This document shows positions 1-6,590 of a DNA stretch of 9,157 nucleotides, piece after piece; within the stretch, counting starts at the first letter, position 1, and the number at the start of each line of letters is the position of its first letter. The DNA is from Candidatus Competibacteraceae bacterium (GTDB taxonomy: Bacteria > Pseudomonadota > Gammaproteobacteria > Competibacterales > Competibacteraceae), in contig JAAUQA010000096.1 of assembly GCA_012032855.1 (NCBI GenBank), forward strand, positions 1 to 9,157, written 5' to 3'. The notes beneath the pieces were generated by a model. That model was given only the letters and a program-made list of their open reading frames with translations. It did not search any database and was not told the DNA's origin. The position numbers were made by a program, and so were the translations under genes.

Positions 1-870
1 CGCGCAGCCGGACGGCGGATTCAATGGCGACGGCAATTCCCCGGTCAGCGGAATGCGTTCGGCGCGCGCGGACGGATCCAAACGGGGCATCGAGGCCAGC
101 AGCGCACGGGTATAGGGATGCAAGGGCTGTGTGAAAACAGCATCGCGGCTGCCGTGTTCGACCGGCCGACCTAAATACATCACCATCACCTCATCGGCGA
201 TGTGGCGCACCACGCTAAGATCGTGGGAGATGAACACATAGGCCATGCCCAACTCTTCCTGCAAATCCATCAGCAGATTCAACACTTGGGCCTGAATGGA
301 AACATCCAGGGCCGAGACCGGCTCATCCGCCACCACCACTTGCGGTCTGAGCATTAGGGCGCGGGCAATGGCGATGCGTTGTTGCTGACCCCCGGAAAAC
401 ATGTGCGGATAGCGACCATAATGCTCGGGTCGCAGACCAACCGTAGTCATCATCGCCCGGACTTTCTCCTCCCGTTCGTGGACATTATCCGAAGTATTAA
501 TGATCAGAGGTTCTTGCAAAATCGCGCCGACTTTTTTGCGTGGGTTCAGAGAGGCGTAAGGGTTTTGGAAGATGATCTGCACATGGCGGCGGGCCCGCTT
601 CCGTTCTTGAACGCTGGCTTTGGCCAGATCACTGCCTTCGAGCTGCAACACCCCTCCGCTAGGTGCCTCAATCAAGGTTAGTTGCCGGGCCAGGGTAGAT
701 TTACCACAGCCGGATTCGCCCACCACGGCAAGCGTTTTGCGCGGATACAGTGTAAACGATACCCCATCCAGCGCCTTGACCGTTGCTTTATCTTTTAACC
801 AACCCCGCGACACTTCGTAATAGCGCGCCAGGTCGGCGGCTTCTAACAGCGGCTTACCCAATTCAGTCAT
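1..870 (-). CDS. dppF: Dipeptide ABC transporter ATP-binding protein DppF (3' end outside window)
   Basis: This is one of the two cytoplasmic ATPases that power dipeptide (and, in E. coli, heme/5-aminolevulinate) import through DppB-DppC. The 290 visible codons run in frame to the window edge. ABC signatures, in order: Walker [10 protein letters not shown] at residues 51-59, Q-loop Gln102 in [13 protein letters not shown], signature FSGGQQQR at 158-165, Walker B VVVADEP at 178-184, and switch His216 in YVFISHDLS. The start of the C-terminal oligopeptide/dipeptide-transporter domain is visible (HPYTRALL, then [10 protein letters not shown]), including Cys289 of its cysteine group. E. coli DppF is recalled as about 330 residues, so roughly 40 are missing. 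The ATG at 870 overlaps the end of dppD by 8 bp and has a GGGAGG ribosome site 7 bases upstream. Family assignment is secure. Opp versus Dpp is decided by near-identical blocks with E. coli DppF and by the operon order. Confidence 0.95.
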   Translation of the reverse strand, partial: MTELGKPLLEAADLARYYEVSRGWLKDKATVKALDGVSFTLYPRKTLAVVGESGCGKSTLARQLTLIEAPSGGVLQLEGSDLAKASVQERKRARRHVQIIFQNPYASLNPRKKVGAILQEPLIINTSDNVHEREEKVRAMMTTVGLRPEHYGRYPHMFSGGQQQRIAIARALMLRPQVVVADEPVSALDVSIQAQVLNLLMDLQEELGMAYVFISHDLSVVRHIADEVMVMYLGRPVEHGSRDAVFTQPLHPYTRALLASMPRLDPSARAERIPLTGELPSPLNPPSGCA

Positions 871-1846
871 GGCTCGGCCTCCCTGCCGCATCCAACGGCG
901 TATGGCAACGGACTTGGCGGTCTGCCACAGAGCGCAGTCGGGGTTGCTCCCGCACACAGCGGTCGGTAGCGAACTCACAGCGCGGGTTCAACAGACAACC
1001 ATTGGGTCGATCATATTGTCCTGGCACCACGCCGGCAATGGTCGATAACCGGTGCTGACCTTCGCTGCGTTCCGGCAACGCATTCAACAATGCCGCTGTG
1101 TAAGGATGGCTGGGAACCTTGAACACCTCTTCCACACGACCGGTTTCTACGATCTGGCCGGCGTACATCACCACCACCCGTTCGCAGGTTTCAGCTACCA
1201 CCGCCAGATCGTGGGTAATGAGCAACAAGGCCATGCCCCGTTGGGCTTGCAGATCCTTGAGCAAGTCCATGATCTGAGCCTGGATGGTGACATCCAAGGC
1301 CGTGGTCGGCTCATCGGCGATCAACAATTGCGGACTACAGGCAATCGCCATCGCGATCACCACCCGCTGGCTCATGCCGCCGGATAACTGGTGCGGAAAC
1401 GCGCGCAGCCGGCTGGCAGGATCGGGGATACCCACTTGCTCCAGCAACTGCACGGCACGCTGGCGCAATTCGGCCCGACTGCCACCTTCATGGACTTTTA
1501 GGGTTTCCATAATCTGGAATCCCACCGTGTAACAGGGATTAAGGCTGGTCATGGGGTCTTGAAAAATCATGGCGATGTCTTTGCCCAGCAGTTTGCGGCG
1601 CTCCGACGCAGACATTGTCAGCAGGTCCCGTTCCGCAAACACCATGCGTTCGGCAGTGACTCGACCTGGGTAGTCGATCAAGCCCATGATGGCCAGCGAC
1701 ATGACCGATTTGCCGGAGCCGGATTCGCCGACGATGCCGACCACTTCGCCTGGTTCGAGGCTCAGTTCGACGCCGTCCACGGCACGGAACGGGGCGCTAC
1801 GGGTGCCGAACTGCACCGACAGATCGTTGATTGTGAGCAGCGTCAT
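863..1846 (-). CDS. dppD: Dipeptide ABC transporter ATP-binding protein DppD
   Basis: This is the second ATPase of the Dpp importer, pairing with DppF under the DppB-DppC channel. The 327 residues match the recalled length of E. coli DppD. Motifs: Walker A GESGSGKS at 40-47, Q-loop Gln96 in [10 protein letters not shown], signature LSGGMSQR at 154-161, Walker B LLIADEP at 174-180, and His212 in [10 protein letters not shown]. The C-terminal domain has four cysteines (C284, C290, C297, C314; spacing C-X5-C-X6-C-X16-C), the pattern tied to an iron-sulfur cluster in this subfamily. The start is the ATG at 1846, overlapping the dppC stop as TAATG. A longer reading frame back to 1999 only covers the end of dppC in another frame and has no family similarity. 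No clear Shine-Dalgarno sequence precedes the ATG, so translational coupling to dppC is likely. Confidence 0.96.
   Translation of the reverse strand: MTLLTINDLSVQFGTRSAPFRAVDGVELSLEPGEVVGIVGESGSGKSVMSLAIMGLIDYPGRVTAERMVFAERDLLTMSASERRKLLGKDIAMIFQDPMTSLNPCYTVGFQIMETLKVHEGGSRAELRQRAVQLLEQVGIPDPASRLRAFPHQLSGGMSQRVVIAMAIACSPQLLIADEPTTALDVTIQAQIMDLLKDLQAQRGMALLLITHDLAVVAETCERVVVMYAGQIVETGRVEEVFKVPSHPYTAALLNALPERSEGQHRLSTIAGVVPGQYDRPNGCLLNPRCEFATDRCVREQPRLRSVADRQVRCHTPLDAAGRPSHD
878..883 (-). promoter_or_regulatory. Ribosome binding site of dppF
   Basis: GGGAGG on the minus strand lies 7 bases before the ATG at 870 and inside the 3' end of dppD. It fixes the dppF start, and it means dppF has its own strong initiation signal despite overlapping the upstream gene. 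Confidence 0.7.
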
Positions 1847-2754
1847 TAGCGTTTCAACCGGGGGTCCAGGGCGTCGCGCAGACCGTCGCCCATGAGATTG
1901 AAGGCCAGCACCGTGACCAGGATGGCGAGTCCGGGGAAAGTCACCACCCACCAAGCGCGTTGAATAAATTGCCGAGCATCGGCCAACATGGTGCCCCACT
2001 CCGGAGTCGGCGGTTGCGCGCCCAAACCCAGGAATCCCAATGCGGCAGCGTCCAAAATAGCCGAGGAAAAGCCAAGTGTTGCCTGCACGATCAGTGGCGC
2101 CATGCAGTTCGGCAACACATTGACGAACATCTGGCGCAACAGGCCGGCTCCGGCAACCTGACTGGCGATGACGTAATCGCGGGTCGTTTCGGCGATCACG
2201 GCGGCGCGGGTCAGCCGCACATAATGGGGCAACACCACGATGGCGATAGCGACCATGGCATTGGCCAAACTAGGACCGAGGATGGCGACGATGGCGATGG
2301 CCAGCAGCAGGCTAGGTAACGCCAGCATCACATCCATCAGGCGCATGATCAGGTTTTCCACCAGCCCCCGGAAAAAGCCGGCGATCAACCCCAAAATAAC
2401 CCCGGCGGCCAGCGACAGCGTGACCACGATGCAACCCACCAGCAACGATACCCGCGCGCCGTAAATCAACCGCGACAGCATATCGCGGCCAACATCGTCG
2501 GTGCCTAATAAAAAGCGTGCTGAGCCGCCATCCGCCCAGAATGGGGGAGACAGTAACGCATCGCGGAACTGTTCATGGGGATCGTAAGGTGCCAGCCACG
2601 GAGCAAACAACGCGGTCAGCACCATCACCACGATGACCCCCAGGCCCGCCACTGCGCCTTTATTTTGGCTGAAGTATTGCCAGAACTCCCGCAGCGGACC
2701 GGGGGGAGCTTCTGGCGCGAACGCTTGTTCTACAACAACCGGTGTTTCAGACAT
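1846..2754 (-). CDS. dppC: Dipeptide ABC transporter permease DppC
   Basis: This is the inner-membrane permease that forms the translocation path with DppB. It has 302 residues, against 300 recalled for E. coli. Visible features: a proline-rich cytoplasmic N-terminus (1-30), a first membrane segment near 35-55, and the OppC-type block [20 protein letters not shown] (81-100) that opens the permease domain. Further membrane segments lie near 103-125, 143-160, 165-178, 215-245 and 268-290. The cytoplasmic coupling (EAA) loop falls around 190-216 ([13 protein letters not shown]). The sequence ends ALDPRLKR, as in E. coli DppC. The ATG at 2754 is preceded by AAGGTG (2764-2759), and dppB ends 20 bp upstream. 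The reading frame extends further upstream to 2919, but that part lies inside dppB and looks like no permease. Confidence 0.96.
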   Translation of the reverse strand: MSETPVVVEQAFAPEAPPGPLREFWQYFSQNKGAVAGLGVIVVMVLTALFAPWLAPYDPHEQFRDALLSPPFWADGGSARFLLGTDDVGRDMLSRLIYGARVSLLVGCIVVTLSLAAGVILGLIAGFFRGLVENLIMRLMDVMLALPSLLLAIAIVAILGPSLANAMVAIAIVVLPHYVRLTRAAVIAETTRDYVIASQVAGAGLLRQMFVNVLPNCMAPLIVQATLGFSSAILDAAALGFLGLGAQPPTPEWGTMLADARQFIQRAWWVVTFPGLAILVTVLAFNLMGDGLRDALDPRLKR

Positions 2755-2774
2755 GATGCACCTTATGCTTGGTT

Positions 2775-3784
2775 TCAGCGGGCATGGCGAATGCGTGGAT
2801 TGATGAGCCCGTAGAGTAAATCCACTATGAGATTGACCAACATCACCACGCTGGCGATCAGCAGAATTCCGCCCTGCACCGAGGGATAATCCCGGCGTTG
2901 GATGGAGTCCACCAGCCACTTACCGACCCCCGGCCACGCAAAAATGGTTTCGGTCAGAATAGCGCCCGCCAGCAACACGCCGACTTGCAGGCCTATGACG
3001 GTCACCACTGGGATCAGCGCGTTGCGCAGTGCGTGAACGGCAATCACTCGCATGGGCGACAGGCCCTTAGCGCGGGCGACCCGAATATAATCCTCCCGCA
3101 CCACTTCCATCATGGCTGAGCGGGTCATGCGGGCAATCACAGCCAAGGGAATGGTTCCCAGCACGATGGCAGGCAGAATCAAATGCTGTAACGCCGACCA
3201 AAACGCATCGGTATCCCCGGCCAGCAGGGTATCGATCAGCATGAAGCCGGTGACCGGTTCGACCCAAAACAGCACCGATATTCGCCCGGAAACGGGAGTC
3301 CAGCCCAGGTTGACCGAGAACAGCAGAATCAACAACAAGGCCCACCAGAATAGGCATCGAATAGCCCACCAGCGAAGCGCCCATCACGGTGTGATCGAAC
3401 ACCGAGCCGCGTTTAACCGCAGCGAGAATGCCCACCGGCAAACCGATGCATACGGCGAATACCATTGACGAAAAAAGACAACTCAATAGTGGCCGGGAAC
3501 AGGGTGAAAAATTCGTGTAACACCGGCGCTCGGGTCACCAGGGAGCTTCCCAGGTCACCCTGGAAAATATTGAAAACGTAGGAGAAATACTGCTGCCACA
3601 GCGGTTTGTCGAAACCGAGTTCGGCTCGCAACAGGGCATGTCGAGCCGGATCGATACCGCGCTCGCCGGCCATCAGTTCAATAGGATCGCCGGGAATCAG
3701 ATGAATCAGGGCAAAGGCGATCAGGGTCACACCAATAAAGGTCGGCAGTAATAACCCAAGACGGCGGAGGATGAATGCAATCAT
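2775..3784 (-). CDS. dppB: Dipeptide ABC transporter permease DppB, interrupted by two frameshifts
   Basis: This is the partner permease to DppC. The protein is recognisable end to end but is read in three successive frames. Segment one starts at ATG 3784 (FILRRLG, then IHLIPGDP, GERGIDPARH) and leaves frame at residue 103 in an A6 run (3471-3476; T6 on the coding strand), where one base looks extra. Segment two (VFAVCIGLPVGILAAVKRGS to GYSMPI) leaves frame near 3349-3352, where the expected I-F-W-W needs two more bases (or one fewer). Segment three (TPVSGRIS, GFMLIDT, coupling loop REDYIRVARAKGL, end NPRIRHAR) reaches the TGA at 2775. Corrected length is 336 residues, against 339 recalled for E. 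coli. No strong ribosome site precedes the ATG; a GTG at 3808 is an alternative start. The identity is secure. Whether a functional protein is made depends on whether the indels are real. Confidence 0.9.
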
Positions 3785-3850
3785 GACGGTTTGCCCGGCT
3801 GTCTGCACACCAGATGAGTGGGCGGCAGGAAGCGAAACGGTGAGTGATAA

Positions 3851-3874
3851 CGCTCTCCCCGCAAGGGGAGAGCG
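3851..3874 (-). other. Perfect 10 bp-stem hairpin between dppA and dppB
   Basis: The arms CGCTCTCCCC (3851-3860) and GGGGAGAGCG (3865-3874) are exactly complementary around a 4-base loop, in the 106 bp between the dppA stop and the dppB start. The downstream side on the coding strand (TTATCACTCACC) is not a T tract, so it is not a classical intrinsic terminator. In binding-protein transporter operons such an intercistronic stem-loop often blocks 3' exonucleases, so that the binding-protein message outlasts and outnumbers the permease message. That role is inferred here. The stem is directly visible. Confidence 0.7.
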
Positions 3875-3890
3875 GATAACTCGGCAATGC

Positions 3891-5479
3891 TCACTGGTTT
3901 AGATCGACACCATAAAAGATATTACCGCCGAAAGGATCGATGCGAAAATCCACCACTTCCTTGCGGACCGGCTGAAATACCACGGAATGGGCGATAGTCA
4001 CCCACGGTGCTTCTTCTTTGAACACCGCTTGCGCCTGCTTGTACAGATTGGTCCGTTCATCCTTGTCGCTGACCCGCTTGGCCTGCTGGATCAAATCCTC
4101 GAACGGCTTGTGACACCAGCGGGCACGATTAGCGCTGCCCACCCCGTCGCAGCCCAGCAACACGGCCAGGAAATTGTCGGGATCGCCATTATCGCCGGTC
4201 CAACCCAATAACAATGTCTGGTGTTCGCCCTCTTTGCTGCGCTTGAGATACTCACCCCATTCAAAGGACACGATCTTGGCTTTGACGCCGACTTTGTCCC
4301 AATCCGCCTGAATCATTTCCGCCATCCGCCGGGCGTTGGGGTTGTAGGGACGCTGCACCGGCATGGCCCAGATGTCTGTTTCGAAGCCGTCGGGAAAGCC
4401 TGCTTCGGCCAGCAGTTGTTTTGCTTTTTCAGGATCGTAGGGGTAATCCTCAATCTCTTCATTATAAGACCAAATGGTCGGCGGGATGGGATTCTTGGCG
4501 ACTTTGCCCGCGCCCTGGAACACCGCTTCGATAATGGCCGGTTTGTTGATGGCCAAGCTGAGTGCTTGGCGCACTCGTTTGTCGGTGAAAGGTTTCTTCT
4601 CCGTATTAAAGGCCAGATAGCCGACGTTCAGCCCTTCTTTCTCCAGCAGATTAATATCCGGGTCGGTGCGCATGGCTTCCAGATCGGCGGGGTTCGGATA
4701 GGGCATCACATGACATTCGCCGGCTTTCAACTTAGCGTAGCGTACTGAAGCATCGGGGTGATGGAGAAGACCAGCGTATCGACCGGTACCTTGCCGTTCC
4801 AATACTCGGGATGGGCCTTGTAGCGGATCACCGCATCTTTTTGGTAGTTCACCAGTTGGAATGCCCCTGTGCCCACTGGTTTAAGATCGAATTGCTCAGG
4901 TGTGCCCGCTTTCATCATCTGATCCGCGTATTCAGCGGAAAAGATAGAAGCGAAATCCATGCCCAGATTAGCGATAAAAGGCGCTTCGGGGCGGTTCAAG
5001 GTGAAACGCACGGTATAGTCATCAAGCTTTTCGATGGACTTGAGTAAATCCGGCATGCTCATGGAATTGAAATATTCGTAAACGCCACCAGACACTTTGT
5101 GATAGGGGTGATCTGCTTTCAATTGGCGCTCGAAGGAAAAAATCACGTCGTCGGCGTTGAAATCCCGACTGGGTGTGAAGTCTTTGGTGGTATGGAATTT
5201 AACGCCCTTACGCAGCTTAAAGGTGTATTGCAGGCCATCCTCGGATATTTCCCAACTTTCAGCCAATCCCGGTCCGCTATTGGTGGTACCGCGCTCGAAT
5301 TTCACTAGGCCGTCGAAAATCGAACGGGAGGTGGCATCGAAGGTGGTGCCGGCAGTATAGAACTGAGGATTAAAGCCCTCCGGGCTGCCTTCCGAGCAAA
5401 AAACCAAGGTTTTCGCCGCAAAGGCCGGGCCGGCGGCTACGCACAAGCCCAATCCCAGCGCTGTGAGAAATCGTTGCAT
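3891..5479 (-). CDS. dppA: Periplasmic dipeptide-binding protein DppA, interrupted by one frameshift
   Basis: This is the family 5 solute-binding protein that captures dipeptides (and heme in E. coli) in the periplasm and delivers them to DppBC. A Sec signal peptide (MQRFLTALGLGLCVAAGPAFA) precedes a mature start at or near KTLVFCSEGSPEGFNPQ. The ATG at 5479 has AGGAGAG upstream. The frame breaks at Pro242 (4754-4758), where a C4 run on the coding strand lacks one base: ...DTLVFSITP continues as DASVRYAKL in the next frame. Corrected length is 529 residues (E. coli 535). Numbered on the corrected protein, the two E. coli disulfides are preserved (C28-C256, C444-C456). So are the residues aligning with the dipeptide-anchoring Arg and Asp of the E. 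coli structure (R377 in PVQRPYNPNARR, D430 in WTGDNGDPDNF). Such conservation past the break argues for recent or artefactual damage. Confidence 0.93.
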
Positions 5480-5484
5480 ATTTA

Positions 5485-5491
5485 CTCTCCT
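5485..5491 (-). promoter_or_regulatory. Ribosome binding site of dppA
   Basis: AGGAGAG on the minus strand sits 5 bases before the ATG at 5479. It selects this ATG over the in-frame start at 5578, whose extra 33 residues would bury the signal peptide. Confidence 0.75.
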
Positions 5492-5513
5492 GCTTTTGTT
5501 TATAAACGGTTTC

Positions 5514-5519
5514 AGTATA
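5514..5519 (-). promoter_or_regulatory. Possible -10 element for the dpp operon
   Basis: TATACT on the minus strand matches 5 of 6 bases of the sigma-70 -10 consensus and would give a leader of roughly 28 bases before dppA. No good TTGACA-like -35 box is found 16-18 bp upstream, so the promoter would need an activator or is wrong. The rest of the 213 bp between dppA and dnr shows no gene, and I found no convincing terminator for dnr in it. Confidence 0.25.
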
Positions 5520-5692
5520 GGTGAACAAACGGGAATACGGACAGTGCTCGCAGGGTTTTCTTGGCGCGATAGGGTCATCGCACCTAGCTGAATCAGGTCA
5601 TTTCAAACGACCGCTAAGGTATGATGCTTCACACGCAGGCGCTTATTGGGCGCTAGAAATTAAACTGATCGACTATCTGCTATCGTCGAACT

Positions 5693-6378
5693 CTATTCAA
5701 AAACCGGGAACAACCCGTCGCAAATCTGTTGCAGACGATGACGGGACACGATGCGTAACCCTTGATCTTCCGTCGGGGCTAATATCCCCGCATCCATCAA
5801 CCGACGTAGGGTCCTCGAAAAGGTTTCGCTGGTGAGGTTAAGCTGATTCGCCAAGTCCTTTTTCAATCCCGGTAATAATATCCGATCGCTGTCGATATCC
5901 GCCGCATTGAGCATAAACCGCGCGACCCGGCCTGCCGCATCACGTAGCGTAATGTCCTCGACCAATTCAAAAAACTGATGCACCCGCGCCGCCAATCCGC
6001 CAACAATGCAATGCACAGCTGATGATCTTGTCGTAAGGCATGCTGAAAAGGGTTATACGGCAACAGTAAACAGTCGGTATCAAACACCGCTTCCGCAAAC
6101 GCCGGACAAGCGAACTGACCGATTGTAGCGACCTCGGCGAAGGTATCGCCGGGGTTGATCTGATGCAAAATCTGCTGTTTTCCCAGCGCTGAGAGCGCAA
6201 AAATCCGCACCAAACCAGACCCCACCAAGAAAAGCCCTGGACAGCGCTCACCTTGGCGAAATATCACCGTGCCGCTCGGAAAATGCTGTAACACGGCCAT
6301 ATCCAAAAGATTCGAACGGCTCGGCTCGGTCACCCGAGAAAACAGCTTGCAATTGTGCAAAATGGCTTCAGCGTTCAT
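5693..6378 (-). CDS. dnr: Crp/Fnr-family regulator of the DNR (NO-responsive) type, interrupted by one frameshift
   Basis: This is a homodimeric transcription factor with an N-terminal cyclic-nucleotide-binding-type sensor fold and a C-terminal winged helix. Sensor landmarks: FPSGTVIFRQGE (33-44), GSGLVRIFALS, and GDTFAEVA (77-84). The dimerisation helix spans about 125-150 (GGLAARVHQFFELVEDITLRD). The recognition helix carries E185-T-F-S188-R189, the E-x-x-S-R motif that in FNR and DNR reads TTGAT half-sites. The four cysteines that hold the FNR oxygen-sensing cluster are not present in that arrangement, so DNR-like (heme/NO) sensing is favoured over FNR. The frame breaks at residue 126-127 (6000-6001), where a GGG on the coding strand appears to have lost one G. 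Corrected length is 228 residues, against about 227 for Pseudomonas DNR. The ATG at 6378 has AAAGG 7 bases upstream. It is divergent from hcp. Confidence 0.85.
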
Positions 6379-6457
6379 AGAGCAGCCTTTGCTGTGAAAA
6401 TGGTTGCAGCTAAAGGTACAGCAAGCGGTGAGTGATCAGCTAGTCGCCGGAAGCGGC

Positions 6458-6471
6458 TTGATTTGAATCAA
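6458..6471. promoter_or_regulatory. Perfect FNR/DNR box upstream of hcp
   Basis: TTGATTTGAATCAA is an exact TTGAT-N4-ATCAA palindrome, centred at 6464.5 in the 212 bp between the divergent dnr and hcp genes. With the candidate -10 at 6495-6500 the inferred start near 6506 places the centre at -41.5, the class II activator position. The neighbouring regulator keeps the residues that read this site. It could also control dnr, but no good -10 is seen at the matching place on the minus strand. Confidence 0.85.
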
Positions 6472-6494
6472 GGAGCCACAGGCTTGAGTTCACC

Positions 6495-6500
6495 CAAGAT
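6495..6500 (+). promoter_or_regulatory. Candidate -10 element of the hcp promoter
   Basis: CAAGAT matches only 3 of 6 consensus bases but keeps the critical A at position 2 and T at position 6, and it lies exactly where an FNR-class II promoter driven by the box at 6458-6471 would have its -10. A weak -10 with no -35 is normal for activator-dependent promoters. This is an inference from spacing. Confidence 0.4.
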
Positions 6501-6578
6501 AGAGGCCATTCGAGATGCAGGCAATTAGGCTTGCTGACCGAATTAGGGTCGCGACTTGCGCGATTGGTTCCTGTTTTC

Positions 6579-6583
6579 GGAGG
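6579..6583 (+). promoter_or_regulatory. Ribosome binding site of hcp
   Basis: GGAGG lies 7 bases before the ATG at 6591 and decides the start. The longer reading frame from 6531 would add 20 residues ahead of the invariant MFCxQCEQT beginning of Hcp proteins. Confidence 0.85.
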
Positions 6584-6590
6584 CGTCCAT

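Noticed and set aside
3469..3479. Slippery heptamer T-TTT-TTC in dppB as a programmed -1 frameshift site
   Set aside because: The next conserved segment needs a +1 change (one base skipped), not -1. The -1 frame runs into a stop codon within about 30 codons, and a second break still remains downstream.
4221..4748. Open frame of 175 codons on the plus strand inside dppA
   Set aside because: It lies opposite well-conserved dppA coding sequence, shows no family similarity that I recognise, and has no convincing ribosome site. It is the usual antisense by-product of codon bias. The same holds for the other plus-strand open frames across 379-5360.
5498..5507. Palindrome GTTTATAAAC upstream of dppA, including a TATAAA -10-like hexamer
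   Set aside because: Transcription from this -10 would begin at the ribosome binding site and leave almost no leader. An AT-rich 10-base palindrome is not strong evidence for an operator.
5635..5655. GCGC-N7-GCGC inverted repeat as a dnr terminator
   Set aside because: The stem is 4 bp, made of self-complementary GCGC units, with no U tract on the dnr side.
5521..5835. Open frame of 104 codons on the plus strand between dppA and dnr
   Set aside because: Nearly half of it is antisense to the dnr winged-helix domain, which is clearly the real gene, and the rest has no recognisable protein features.
6531..6590. Upstream in-frame extension of hcp by 20 residues
   Set aside because: It starts without a good ribosome site, while GGAGG sits 7 bases before the ATG at 6591, and Hcp proteins begin at the MFCxQC motif.
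6379..6590. Search for an NsrR-type site or a second FNR box in the dnr-hcp spacer
   Set aside because: Only the one TTGAT-N4-ATCAA palindrome is convincing. A TGATCA palindrome near 6433-6438 is too short to call.
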